A stretch of DNA of 64,000 nt from Chloroflexota bacterium (lineage in GTDB: Bacteria > Chloroflexota > UBA11872 > VXOZ01). Under the pieces are notes generated by a model. It was given only the letters and a program-made list of their open reading frames with translations, ran no database searches and was not told the DNA's origin. Both the position numbers and the translations under genes were made by a program. Shown in pieces: positions 1 through 7,941 of the stretch. Where the stretch lies: contig JAPOQA010000040.1 in NCBI GenBank assembly GCA_026710945.1, positions 27,671 through 91,670 on the forward strand, written 5' to 3'. How positions within the stretch are numbered: position 1 is the first letter of the stretch; every line of letters starts with the position of its first letter.

Positions 1-511
1 CAAGTGAGCGAATATCGCGATAGTGGAGGTCCAGCAGGGACTTGGCAAGCATATAAGGGCTCGTGAGCGTAAATTTATAGGGGCGTGTGGTGAGCGAGCC
101 ACCGGTCGCGGCGGACGGCAGGTCGAGCGTTCCCTCACCTATGGCATCTCGCACGACTCCCGCAGGCTGCTTGCGAAACTGCATACCGGATTGCTGGCGA
201 AAGGCGGCAACTTCAGCTCGACTGAAAGTCGTGTCTATCCCGCCTAAGGGAGAGACAAAGTATTCGATCATGCCCTGGGTTTCCGGATGGTTGACGTCGA
301 ATCGAGAGAGTTCGCCATCCGTCACCACATCGATGCCGGCAAGCTCCTGAGTCTTGAACACTGCGAGCATGGCGTCGCGCAGCGCGGGCCTGCTGGGCAT
401 CGCCAGCAGCCAGGCAGGCGCGGGATAACTCCCCACCACGGTGGTCAGGATTGGGGGTTCTTTGTGATCCCCTGCGGTGTTGGGTGCTGGGTCAGATGAG
501 GGTACAGGCAC
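1..511 (-). CDS. MetE-like (cobalamin-independent methionine synthase family) protein, 5' part only
   Basis: The reading frame on the minus strand is open from the GTG at 509-511 to the window edge, giving about 170 residues of the N-terminal part of a UROD/MetE-type barrel. Visible family features are TTVVGSYPAP near the N-terminus, GIDVVTDGELSRFD, and SPYMLAKSLLDLHYRD, which match the same positions (GSLPKP, GLDIVVDSEMYRGD, GPYTMAEW) in the complete protein at 48150. An AGGA lies 9 nt before the GTG at 511; another in-frame GTG (530-532) is possible and a stop lies just before it. Zinc ligands would lie in the missing half, so catalysis cannot be judged. It is the third member of this family in the window. 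Probable role: methyl transfer or a related cobalamin-free reaction; the substrate is unknown. Confidence 0.8.
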   Translation of the reverse strand, partial: MPVPSSDPAPNTAGDHKEPPILTTVVGSYPAPAWLLAMPSRPALRDAMLAVFKTQELAGIDVVTDGELSRFDVNHPETQGMIEYFVSPLGGIDTTFSRAEVAAFRQQSGMQFRKQPAGVVRDAIGEGTLDLPSAATGGSLTTRPYKFTLTSPYMLAKSLLDLHYRDIRSL

Positions 512-717
512 GAGTGTGTGTCCTAATGGCACTGACGGTCAATGGGATTTCGCGTCAAGTGTACTCAAAGTCTGGAGTGACTACGCAAACATTAGCCTCA
601 CTTTAAACGCTCTTGGGAGGAGATACAAGCGAGAGCGATGCGAAGCTGCATGCGTTGAGTTGAGGTGTGTCGAAGAAATATCGCATCGCCAAGCACAGGT
701 AATTCGCGGTAAGCCCT

Positions 718-752
718 GCCGTTCGCACTGAGCTTGTCGAAGTGTGGACGGC
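718..752. repeat. Dispersed repeat, TTCGACAAGCTCAG family
   Basis: On the minus strand this contains CACTTCGACAAGCTCAGTGC, flanked by GCCGT and ACGGC that can pair as an outer stem. The same core recurs at 1309-1335 and four times between 31410 and 31945. It looks like a REP-type mobile or regulatory palindrome; function unknown. Confidence 0.7.
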
Positions 753-1093
753 AGAGGGGGAATTCGCGTCCACCCTCTTTTTCCGATATTCAACTAAGTG
801 ATTGGAATTCAGCGTGCCCAATGGGATCATGCTTTCGGGGCACGGCGAAACGGGCGGCTGATCCAAGCAAGCAGACTGCGCACCGGCTTGGCGAACACCT
901 TCCCGCGCACTGCTGCGTTGACACTAGCAAGATCTAGCTCGTTCCCATGATAGCGGACAGAAAAGGTATCGTTTTTAGGGTTGAAACTAGTCTCTTGGAC
1001 GCCCGGGAGTGACTCAAGGCCCTCCTGTGTACGCCGCGCTCATATGCTCGTGCAGGCGAGACCGGCGACGTGGACTTCAAGCTCGCGTGTTGG

Positions 1094-1118
1094 TGCAGGT
1101 TGCAGACCTGCGCTACCG
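1094..1118. repeat. Palindromic repeat GCAGGT-n5-ACCTGCGCTACCG
   Basis: GCAGGT (1095-1100) and ACCTGC (1106-1111) form a perfect 6-bp hairpin followed by GCTACCG. Related copies, with the same GCGCTACC tail, lie at 15124-15150, 16229-16254 and 36304-36332. All are intergenic. Confidence 0.7.
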
Positions 1119-1308
1119 AAGTCGTCGCCCGTGGTTTCATCCCGTCGGAGCACGACGTAGGGATCGATGAAGAGATTTAAGAGTCGTGGCATCGTGACTC
1201 ATCCTTAATTTTAGGCGACTGCAGGGTCTGCCGGGATATCGCTTGTGGTGAGGTGGCTACGCAGCATTACTAAAGACGCCACTTCCAAGGCACATAATTG
1301 TCGGAATG

Positions 1309-1335
1309 CCCTTCGACAAGCTCAGGGCGAACGGC
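1309..1335. repeat. Dispersed repeat, TTCGACAAGCTCAG family
   Basis: Contains CCTTCGACAAGCTCAGGGCGAACGG in two overlapping parts (core TTCGACAAGCTCAG). Second copy of this family in the left intergenic region; the outer bases differ from the 718 copy, so the conserved part is the central hairpin GCTT/AAGC. Confidence 0.65.
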
Positions 1336-1412
1336 AGCACTGCTGTCTAATTGAGTCTGAAAGGACATTGCTTTCGATTGATTTCCAGTGCGGCGCGCAA
1401 GGCGGAAACTCC

Positions 1413-2558
1413 TCACACAGCCTTCAGCCAGCGGTCGAGAAACGCCACGGCTTGGATATCCGTGATCTCCGCTTCCGGCTCCGTTTCATGGCCTTGTTCG
1501 TGAATGCGAATGCCGCACTTCTCCGGTATGCCGAGATTCCTATATATCTCTTCAACCAGCTTGAATTCCTGAACGGCATTCGGCCACCACACGGCGCCGT
1601 CGTGCTTGCCGTCCTCCACGAAGAAGGCGCGCGGGCAGATGAGAGAGGCAATGTCGGCGTCGCCAAACTCATGGAAGAGACCTGGGATGAATTGGAATTC
1701 GGATGAAGTCTCAATGAAGGAACCGACTTTGATGATTTCCGGCTGCAGCATCTTGCTGAACCGCTCGTTGAACCAGGCCGATGAGACCACCGCCTGCAAT
1801 CGTTGCTCCAGGGCACCCAGCCAAAGGGCGGCACGGCCGCCGCGCGAAAGGCCGTAGAGGCCGATTCTGCTATTGTCAACTTCCGGCAGCGTCTCCAGAT
1901 AGTCCACGGCACGGGAGAGCGTGAAGTACTCCAGCGCCTGGATGGTTTGGCCGATGAGGATGGCCTTGCGGTGAATCTGGTTCTGCGCGCGGCCCTGCTC
2001 GTGCTTGCGCAGCGAGGGAATGTTGGGCACGTTGAAGCGGTCTTCGCCGTAGCCGCCAATCATGCGTGGCGCTATGACCACGTAGCCATGCTTGGCGAGG
2101 CGCACACCAATCTCGTGATAGGCGGCACTGTGTTCCGGGTCGCAGAACCCGCAAATCTGCTCCGGCGTGTGATTGACGCCGTGCTGGGCGAGCACCGCCG
2201 GAAACGGCCCCGGGCCATGAGGGCGAATGAGAATGGCATCCACGCGCACGTCGTCAAATGACGTATACCAAACGCGTGAGGCCGTGTAGGTATCGGTAGC
2301 GGCGATTTCCTCGATGCGCGGCTCCAGTGGTCCGCGCTCCCACGGCCAGCCGCCGATCATGGCGAGCAGGCGCTCGCGATTTGGTTCAATTGACTTCAGA
2401 TACGCATTCTGATTTGAGTAGTCCCGCTGCCAGTTTTCGCCGCGCGCGTCGTAATGTTCGCGGCATTGGCGCATGAGCCAGTTGTCATACGCCTCAAAGA
2501 GTCGCTGCCGCAGCGGGTCTACGTCGGCTCCGGTGAGTCTAGGATCCTCGCCAATCAC
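1413..2558 (-). CDS. Alpha/beta hydrolase, acetyl-xylan-esterase or dienelactone-hydrolase type
   Basis: A 381-residue hydrolase, probably cytoplasmic since no signal peptide is visible. The N-terminal ~100 residues are a helical lead rich in Trp and Arg. The hydrolase core has RPHGPGPFPAVLAQHG (oxyanion region) and the nucleophile elbow GLSRGG in the middle, with a likely acid in EDGKHDGAVWW and a His in EQGHETEPEAE near the C-terminus, so a Ser-Asp-His triad looks complete. The start is a GTG preceded by AAAGGTG; no better start exists. It lies 84 bp downstream of the solute-binding protein gene on the same strand, with a strong hairpin between them, so cotranscription is uncertain. An esterase acting on a carbohydrate or small ester is likely; the substrate cannot be told from sequence. 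Confidence 0.85.
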   Translation of the reverse strand: MIGEDPRLTGADVDPLRQRLFEAYDNWLMRQCREHYDARGENWQRDYSNQNAYLKSIEPNRERLLAMIGGWPWERGPLEPRIEEIAATDTYTASRVWYTSFDDVRVDAILIRPHGPGPFPAVLAQHGVNHTPEQICGFCDPEHSAAYHEIGVRLAKHGYVVIAPRMIGGYGEDRFNVPNIPSLRKHEQGRAQNQIHRKAILIGQTIQALEYFTLSRAVDYLETLPEVDNSRIGLYGLSRGGRAALWLGALEQRLQAVVSSAWFNERFSKMLQPEIIKVGSFIETSSEFQFIPGLFHEFGDADIASLICPRAFFVEDGKHDGAVWWPNAVQEFKLVEEIYRNLGIPEKCGIRIHEQGHETEPEAEITDIQAVAFLDRWLKAV

Positions 2559-2580
2559 GAGACACCTTTCGTTGAAGTGC

Positions 2581-2612
2581 GGAAGGAGGAGGCCGCGTGA
2601 CCTCCTCCTTCC
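2581..2612. terminator. Perfect 12-bp inverted repeat between two minus-strand genes
   Basis: GGAAGGAGGAGG (2581-2592) pairs fully with CCTCCTCCTTCC (2601-2612) across an 8-base loop. It lies 31 bp after the stop of the solute-binding protein gene. There is no T-run after it on the minus strand, so it is either a processing/attenuation hairpin or a poor intrinsic terminator. Confidence 0.55.
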
Positions 2613-2642
2613 CCGTTGACGCTACGAGTTGATGGGCAGGAC

Positions 2643-4028
2643 CTACCGCGTTTCGCCGTGTTCAGCCAGGAAGTCGTCGAGGATTGTCTGGACCTGCTCT
2701 TCGGCTTCCTTGAGGGCTTCGGGAATTGTGCGGTTACCCGCCATAACGTCAGGCACGAAACCGTTGACAAACGAGAGAACCTGGGGCGCGCCCGGCAAGG
2801 GTATGACAAATTTGCGGTGCTGCATCATGTTAGCCGCGAAGAGCACGAATTCGTCGCCCTGATGATATTCCTCGTCATTGGCCACGTCAGCGCGAATCGG
2901 CAAACGATCGAAGTGCTGCGCCCACCGGACATTTACACCCGCACTGCCAAAGTGCTCGAGGAACTTCCAACCCTTTTCCGGATCCGGCGAGTCAACGGTC
3001 AGGAACCAGGTATGGCAACCGCCGTAGCCGGCCTGGCGACCGCCTTCAGGGACAGGATACGGGCCAAAGCTGAATTCAAAGTCAGGACTGTTCGGCCAAA
3101 TCTGGGTGGCTCGCTCAGAATTGGTCAGGTGCATATTGCCGACCACGCCCTGGAAGAACGGTTGGAAGTAAGCCGGATAGCGGGCTGCTTCTCCCCAAAA
3201 ATCCAACACCTGGTTGTAGCCGCCCTGGGCATCGTAGATATTGCGCTTCTGCCAGTTCAGGGCCTCTTCGGCCTCGGGCGTGTCAAGAGTCACGAGTCCC
3301 TCGGGGGAAGTAGTATCACCGCCCAATTGCCACATGGGAACCATCCAAAGGTGGTTGCCGCCGGTGCCGCGCAAGGGGTCGAACCCCAGTTTCTCAATCT
3401 TGTCACCGCTCACGGTGTAGAGCGTCGAGATTGCGTCTTCAAGATCAGTCCACGATGCTGGTGGATTCTCGGGGTCTAATCCCGCGTCGAGGTAGGCTTT
3501 ATTACCGACGTAGAGGAAGCGGATGTCGGGGCCGAAGGGCATGCCATGCACAACACCTTTCCACTCCAGGTCGCCGCGGAGCGATTCCCAAATCTCCTCT
3601 TTCTTGATGACGTCTGAGGCCGCCATGTAAGAGTCGAGGCCATGCGGTACCTTGAGCACGGCCAATGTCTGGGACTGCCACGAACCCGCTTGGCCGACAT
3701 CGAGGCCAAAACCGGCGGCGACGGCCGTCACCATCTTGTCCATGCGGTTGCCGGACTCTGCCGTGGCGTTTACGGTGATGCCGGGGTTCGCTTCTTCCAA
3801 TTCCTGCACAACCTCTAGCCCAATGCCCTGGCTGAGGTCCCATGTAGCCGTTGTAAAGACCCGGATTTCGTAGGTCTCAGGAGCGGCAGGCTGCTCTTCC
3901 GCTTTAGCCTCCGTCTCTTCTGCGGCTGCCGGCGCCTCATCGGTCATCGTGGTGGCTGTACCGCAGGCCGCCAAGAGCGCCAAACTTGCGCCGGAACCAA
4001 GTCCGAGTAGCATTTTACGTCGTGTCAT
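2643..4028 (-). CDS. ABC transporter solute-binding lipoprotein, family 1 (sugar type)
   Basis: A 461-residue extracellular solute-binding protein. The start chosen is the ATG at 4028, which has AAAGGAG about 8 nt upstream; the frame is open for 48 further residues but those lack signal character. The N-terminus MTRRKMLLGLGSGASLALLAACG is shown here only as its parts: a twin-arginine (RR) start, a hydrophobic stretch and the lipobox LAAC, so the protein should be exported and lipid-anchored. A Glu/Ala-rich linker (residues ~30-55) follows. The rest has the family-1 pattern (Trp-rich, FFQGVVGNMHLTNSERA, GPYPVPEGG, GKA-like hinge). No permease or ATPase gene is adjacent, so it is an orphan in this window. 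The following gene is an esterase-like hydrolase, which hints at a carbohydrate substrate. Confidence 0.88.
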   Translation of the reverse strand: MTRRKMLLGLGSGASLALLAACGTATTMTDEAPAAAEETEAKAEEQPAAPETYEIRVFTTATWDLSQGIGLEVVQELEEANPGITVNATAESGNRMDKMVTAVAAGFGLDVGQAGSWQSQTLAVLKVPHGLDSYMAASDVIKKEEIWESLRGDLEWKGVVHGMPFGPDIRFLYVGNKAYLDAGLDPENPPASWTDLEDAISTLYTVSGDKIEKLGFDPLRGTGGNHLWMVPMWQLGGDTTSPEGLVTLDTPEAEEALNWQKRNIYDAQGGYNQVLDFWGEAARYPAYFQPFFQGVVGNMHLTNSERATQIWPNSPDFEFSFGPYPVPEGGRQAGYGGCHTWFLTVDSPDPEKGWKFLEHFGSAGVNVRWAQHFDRLPIRADVANDEEYHQGDEFVLFAANMMQHRKFVIPLPGAPQVLSFVNGFVPDVMAGNRTIPEALKEAEEQVQTILDDFLAEHGETR

Positions 4029-4349
4029 TTGAAAGCTCCTTTGTGGATGCTCCAACCAACCGGATGGTTGCAGATTAGCAGCGCATTTGCCGAGTGTCAA
4101 GCAGGCTTGAAGCGAAGTACTGTGCCAAAGCGCGTTGCTTGGCGGCGCGACGGGATGGGAGTGCCGGCTCAATTGAGTGTGCAGGGCAACGATGGTTCAG
4201 ACCGAGACTCTTACATGCATACAGACTGGTAGGGGAGACTCTCTATGCGCGGAAGAGATGGATTCCCGTTTTCACTGGAGTGACGGGCAAGTCAGATCGT
4301 TCTATCGATTCCTGGTCGGCACCTATAGAAAGTAACGTGGAGCGGACCT
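4029..4349. other. Intergenic region with a degenerate dispersed palindrome
   Basis: A 321-base spacer between the isochorismatase-like gene and the solute-binding protein gene. Bases 4259-4290 read GATTCCCGTTTTCACTGG followed by AGTGACGGGC, a degenerate relative of the ATTCCC...GGGAATGAC repeat found inside herA (34145-34168). No gene is visible. Confidence 0.5.
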
Positions 4350-5012
4350 TCACGCCGAAGTGCGTTGACCGGTGACTGCCTGCGCGACCTGCGCGGAGGT
4401 AGCTAACGTCGCCCAGCGTGTGCCCACCAGCGGTGTAATCATGTCTTGATCAAGGGCCGAGGCGTGGAGAATGGCGTCACTGGGCCAGTAGTTGGTGAAG
4501 CCGTATTCTCGGCTCTGGATGAGGCTGTAAAACACACAGGCACCACCATACTGTCCGGTGAGGACCACATTCTTAATGCCCGCGTTGTTGAGCATGTAGT
4601 CAAGACCCGTGCCGGTGAAAGCAGAGCTTGTCAATTTCCTGACAACGATTTCATCTCTTTGAGGTGCGAGTTCGTCGGTTACGGACATGGCGTGGGAATC
4701 GAAGTAGTCGTAGTCGCGGCCGCGCTGGTAAGGCACGGCCTCGCGCGCTTCCGCAGTCCATTTGGCATTGACCACGTGGACCACGAGGCCGCCGGAGGCG
4801 CGAAAGGCATCCAGGATCGAGCGCAGGTTGGGGATCACAGTCTGCAATTCCGCCGTAAACCACTGCTCGCTCTCTTTGCTGCCGCTTCCCAGCCAGGTCG
4901 GATCGCAGAAGCGCCGCATCATGTCCACGATGATGAGCGCGGTCTGCTCGGGTGGAAGCACGGCGTCGTCGGCGAGGTGTTTGGTCTTGAATTGTGCGGT
5001 GTCGATGAGCAT
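4350..5012 (-). CDS. Isochorismatase-like cysteine hydrolase
   Basis: A 220-residue member of the isochorismatase/nicotinamidase fold. The family triad is visible: Asp30 in LIIVDMMRRF, Lys126 in VVRKLTSSAF and Cys159 in GGACVFYS. A cis-peptide type TGQYGGAC segment before the Cys is typical. The start is the ATG at 5012, with AAAGGA 8 nt upstream; the 18 residues in frame before it come from repeat sequence and are not likely coding. Likely activity is hydrolysis of an amide (N-carbamoyl compound, nicotinamide-like) or isochorismate-like ether; substrate unknown. Its upstream region consists of a 60-bp repeat, so its promoter may lie in or beyond that repeat. Confidence 0.87.
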   Translation of the reverse strand: MLIDTAQFKTKHLADDAVLPPEQTALIIVDMMRRFCDPTWLGSGSKESEQWFTAELQTVIPNLRSILDAFRASGGLVVHVVNAKWTAEAREAVPYQRGRDYDYFDSHAMSVTDELAPQRDEIVVRKLTSSAFTGTGLDYMLNNAGIKNVVLTGQYGGACVFYSLIQSREYGFTNYWPSDAILHASALDQDMITPLVGTRWATLATSAQVAQAVTGQRTSA

Positions 5013-5025
5013 CGGACGTTTCCTT

Positions 5026-5085
5026 TCGAGCCTAGAGTTTGTGTTCTCGAACAGCGCGGGGGACAAGCCCCCGCGCTACGTCGGA
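5026..5085. repeat. 60-bp repeat, copy 1 (contains the GCGGGGG-n4-CCCCCGC palindrome)
   Basis: Nearly identical to 5206-5265: one mismatch (C at 5055, A at 5235). The inner part is a strong hairpin, GCGGGGG/CCCCCGC, followed by GCTACG. Related inner palindromes lie at 16310-16333 (inverted) and 32092-32116. Confidence 0.9.
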
Positions 5086-5106
5086 GAGGAATCGGAAAAC
5101 TGGATA

Positions 5107-5205
5107 TTACATATACCAGCCGCCGTTCACGCTCAGCACCTCGCCGGTGATGTAGCGGGCCTCATCCGAAACAAGGAAGAGAATCGCGGCGGCGATGTCA
5201 TCCGC
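5107..5205 (-). pseudogene. FabG C-terminal fragment (about 32 codons and stop)
   Basis: The minus strand encodes a tail equivalent to the last 32 residues of the complete FabG just upstream, including YITGEVLSVNGGWYM and a stop at the same place (TAA instead of TGA). Base by base against 5287-5385 I count 17 differences in 99, while the protein differs at only 5 positions, all conservative (D/E, I/V, V/A). It has no start or Rossmann part. It sits between two almost identical 60-bp repeats and is therefore best read as the remnant of a second, diverged fabG paralogue whose body was lost. Confidence 0.8.
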
Positions 5206-5265
5206 TCGAGCCTAGAGTTTGTGTTCTCGAACAGAGCGGGGGACAAGCCCCCGCGCTACGTCGGA
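5206..5265. repeat. 60-bp repeat, copy 2
   Basis: Second copy of the 5026-5085 unit, displaced by exactly 180 bp, 59 of 60 bases identical. It lies immediately after the stop of the complete fabG gene on the minus strand. Confidence 0.9.
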
Positions 5266-5286
5266 GCCAGACCCCATGATTTATTC

Positions 5287-6045
5287 TCACATATACCAGC
5301 CGCCATTGACGCTTAGCACCTCACCGGTGATGTAGCGAGCATCTTCGGAGGCCAGGAAGAGGATGGCGGCGGCCACGTCCTCCGCCCTGCCAAAGTGCCC
5401 AAGTGGGATCTGCTGGCGGACCTGCTCCCTAATCTCGTCGTCGATGGCGCGCGTCATATCGGTATCCATGAATCCAGGCGCTACGGCATTGACCCGCACG
5501 TGATACCGCGCCAATTCTCTGGCCAGTGACTTCGTAAAGCCAATGGCGCCGGCTTTGGCTGCCGCATAGTTGGTCTGGCCGATATTGCCCATGAGAGCGA
5601 TAACTGATGCCACGTTCACGATGCTGCCTGTCTCGCGCTCGCGCATATGGATGGCTGCGGGCTTGGAGCAATTGAACATGCTGCCGAGATTTACGTCGAG
5701 CACCTCGTCCCAATGCTCGCGGCTTAAGTTGCGCAGAGTGGCGTCGCGCAGGATGCCGGCGTTGTTCACCAGTATGTCGAGGCAGCCAAACTCCTGAATG
5801 GTCTGCTCGACCATCGCAGTACTTGGTTGTTCTTGTGCCACGTCTGCGCCGACCACGAGGGCACGGCGTCCCATGTTCACCACTTCCGCTGCCACTGCCT
5901 CTGCATTTTGCCGGTGCACACCTTCCGCGTCGGGGTAGTGATTAATTGCTACGTCGGCGCCTTCGCGGGCGAGCATGAGAGCTGTGGTGCGCCCGATACC
6001 CTGGGAGGCGCCGGTGATGAGCGCGTGCTTTCCTTCTAGTCTCAT
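5287..6045 (-). CDS. fabG: 3-oxoacyl-[ACP]/3-hydroxyacyl-CoA reductase, SDR family (FabG-like)
   Basis: A 252-residue classical short-chain dehydrogenase: cofactor loop TGASQGIG (residues 11-18), NNAG (94-97), and the catalytic triad Ser147, Tyr160, Lys164 in YAAAK. The C-terminal segment YITGEVLSVNGGWYM is typical of FabG. The ATG at 6045 is used because the sequence before it is inside the thiolase gene; the thiolase stop is only 4 bp upstream, so the two are translationally linked. Paired with a thiolase, it probably reduces acetoacetyl-CoA (as PhaB does) or another 3-oxoacyl-CoA rather than serving only fatty-acid synthesis. Cofactor preference is not determined. Confidence 0.9.
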   Translation of the reverse strand: MRLEGKHALITGASQGIGRTTALMLAREGADVAINHYPDAEGVHRQNAEAVAAEVVNMGRRALVVGADVAQEQPSTAMVEQTIQEFGCLDILVNNAGILRDATLRNLSREHWDEVLDVNLGSMFNCSKPAAIHMRERETGSIVNVASVIALMGNIGQTNYAAAKAGAIGFTKSLARELARYHVRVNAVAPGFMDTDMTRAIDDEIREQVRQQIPLGHFGRAEDVAAAILFLASEDARYITGEVLSVNGGWYM

Positions 6046-6049
6046 GAAG

Positions 6050-7243
6050 CTAGTGCACCTCTCGTTCCACCAAGGCGGCGATGCCCATGCCGCCGCCAGC
6101 GCACAGCGCGGCAATGCCCCGCCGCACGTTGCGTCGCTCCATTTCGAAGATGAGCGTGCCCAAAATGCGGGCGCCGCTGGCGCCGACCGGGTGACCGACG
6201 GCAATGGCACCACCGTTTACGTTCACGCGTGAGCGGTCCCAATTGAGCTCGGCTTCGACTGAGAGCACTTGCGCGGCGAAGGCTTCGTTGATCTCGAGAA
6301 GGTCAATGTCGTCGAGGCTAAGACCGGTCTTTTCAAGGAGGAGACGGGTTGCTTTGGCCGGCCCGATACCCATGCGTACCGGCGCAACACCGGTGGTCGT
6401 GACCGCGCTGAGGGTGGCAAGCGGCTGCCGATTGTGCGCTTGCGCCCACTCTGCGGATGCCACCACGATGGCGGCAGCGCCGTCGTTAATGCCGGAGGCG
6501 TTGCCGGCGGTGATGGTCGTAACGTCTTTGAAAGCCGGACGGAGCGAGGCCAACGCGTCTCGGTCTGTATCCGGCCGGGGGTATTCATCATCGTCTATGA
6601 CTCTTGGTGCACCGCGGCGCTGGGGCACTGAAACAGGAACAATCTCGGCAGAAAGGAAGCAGGCCCGCCGCGCGGCAGCGTAGCGTTGCTGGCTCTCCAG
6701 CGCATACTCGTCTTGCGCTTCCCGCGAAATGCCATATTCCTGCGCGAGAGTATCTGCGGTGGTCGCCATGTGGCAGTCGGCAAAGGCATCCCAGAGGCCG
6801 TCGCCAAGGAGTGTATCCACGACTTTGGCATGTCCCAGCTTGCTGCCCCACCGTGCATCGGGTAACACATAGGGGGCTCGGCTCATACTTTCCATGCCGC
6901 CGGCTAAGGCCACGTCGATTTCCCCCAGGCGAATGTACTGGGCGGCAAGCCCAACGGCTTGCAGTCCCGATGCGCAGACCTGGTTTATGGTCATGGCCGG
7001 CGACCCTTCAGGCACGCCGGCGCGAATGCCTACCTGTCGCGCCGGATTCATGCCGCTGCCGCCCTGGTAAACTTGACCGAAAATCGAAACCTGTACTTCA
7101 TCGGGCGCGATCTCTGCCCGCGCCAATGCCGCCTGTGAGGCAACTACACCTAATTCAGGAGCCGCGAGTTCACTCAGCGCGCCGCCGAATTTCCCAATCG
7201 GCGTGCGGGCAGCGGCCAGGATTACCGGCTGTTGACTGTTCAT
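6050..7243 (-). CDS. Acetyl-CoA acetyltransferase (thiolase)
   Basis: A 397-residue thiolase of normal length. Cys90 in NQVCASGLQA is the acyl-carrying nucleophile; GGAIAVGHPVGASG carries the active-site His and LCAGGGMG the second Cys near the C-terminus. NEAFAAQ is also present. The start has GGAGGAAAGAAGG upstream. It is followed by fabG at 4 bp. Together with the CoA-transferase about 1.5 kb upstream on the same strand it forms a set for making or degrading acetoacetyl-CoA and other 3-oxoacyl-CoAs. It could be the biosynthetic (AtoB/PhaA) or a broad degradative type; the sequence alone does not decide. Confidence 0.93.
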   Translation of the reverse strand: MNSQQPVILAAARTPIGKFGGALSELAAPELGVVASQAALARAEIAPDEVQVSIFGQVYQGGSGMNPARQVGIRAGVPEGSPAMTINQVCASGLQAVGLAAQYIRLGEIDVALAGGMESMSRAPYVLPDARWGSKLGHAKVVDTLLGDGLWDAFADCHMATTADTLAQEYGISREAQDEYALESQQRYAAARRACFLSAEIVPVSVPQRRGAPRVIDDDEYPRPDTDRDALASLRPAFKDVTTITAGNASGINDGAAAIVVASAEWAQAHNRQPLATLSAVTTTGVAPVRMGIGPAKATRLLLEKTGLSLDDIDLLEINEAFAAQVLSVEAELNWDRSRVNVNGGAIAVGHPVGASGARILGTLIFEMERRNVRRGIAALCAGGGMGIAALVEREVH

Positions 7244-7431
7244 ATTCCCTTCTTTCCTCCGAGGGTTGGTGAAAGCGATGGGCTGGTTGGACTACTTTTG
7301 ACGCTCTTTTGCATGTGTCGAGAGCATGGCCCGAAATTGGCTTCCTTCGCATTCCATCATCATTTCGACGATAGTCTTGCCATAGTGTGCGTCCCTGGGT
7401 AAATATCTAAAGACATCCCCTCACCCCAACC

Positions 7432-7451
7432 CTCTCCCCAGGGAGAGGGGG
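7432..7451. repeat. Palindromic repeat CCCTCTCCC/GGGAGAGGG
   Basis: A 9-bp perfect stem with a 2-base loop, preceded by CCTCACCCCAAC. This CTCACCCCAACCCTCTCCC form is a widespread intergenic repeat type in bacteria. Only one clear copy is present here. Confidence 0.6.
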
Positions 7452-7703
7452 TTTCCTCGCCAACAGGTTTGGGTATTGCGGAGGACTTCCCAGGGAGAGT
7501 GAGTATGAATCTTGCCTCTGGTCGGAATCACGCATGGTCTCCCCGGGGAGTGAGAACATTAATCCTAAGTGTGTGCCCCATGTATGCGATATTCAAGACA
7601 CCCTCTATGCAAAGGATCAGTTTTCAAGTAAGTAGAACTTGACTTACACCGTGCGAACTTGCGAAACGCCGCACAGGTGCACGCCCGACGCAGTACGACA
7701 AGC

Positions 7704-7790
7704 TGTCATTCTGAGGAGCGCAGCGACGAAGAATCTAGGGTGCGAGGACTTCGAGATTCCGCAAACTCTGTTCGTCGCTGCGCTCGGCAT
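7704..7790. repeat. Long inverted repeat GAGCGCAGCGACGAA ... TTCGTCGCTGCGCTC
   Basis: The 15-base arm at 7716-7730 is the exact reverse complement of 7771-7785, with a 40-base loop containing GAATC-like and GATTC elements. It begins with GTCATTCTGAGGAGCGCAG, a known style of dispersed intergenic element. Only one copy is visible in this window. Confidence 0.7.
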
Positions 7791-7941
7791 AACACAAAAT
7801 GTAGCCTTACGATTCTATCAAGTCAGGGTCTGCTAGTTCTGAGTTGTTTGCTTGTTGCCTCTCTGGGATCCATGGTCTGCTTGCAAGGATTCCTGTTGAA
7901 AGGAGGCCATGTGCTTGCGGCGGTGCGCGCTTGCGCACTCT

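Larger units (their letters stand above)
512..1412. other. Gene-free region with dispersed repeats
   Basis: I see no credible gene in these 900 bases. All frames are short, with no ribosome-binding site followed by a recognisable protein. The stretch holds two copies of the TTCGACAAGCTCAG-type repeat (near 718-752 and 1309-1335) and one copy of the GCAGGT...ACCTGC palindromic repeat (1094-1118), all listed separately. Confidence 0.6.
7244..7941. other. Intergenic region, about 700 bp, with two palindromic repeats
   Basis: No gene is supported here. It contains a CCCTCTCCC/GGGAGAGGG hairpin (7432-7451) and a long inverted repeat around 7716-7785, both listed separately. It separates the HAD phosphatase gene from the thiolase gene, so the thiolase-fabG pair probably has its own promoter. 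Confidence 0.6.

Noticed and set aside
934..1140. Possible 68-residue minus-strand protein in the left gap
   Set aside because: It includes the GCAGGT palindrome, has no family likeness and no convincing start.
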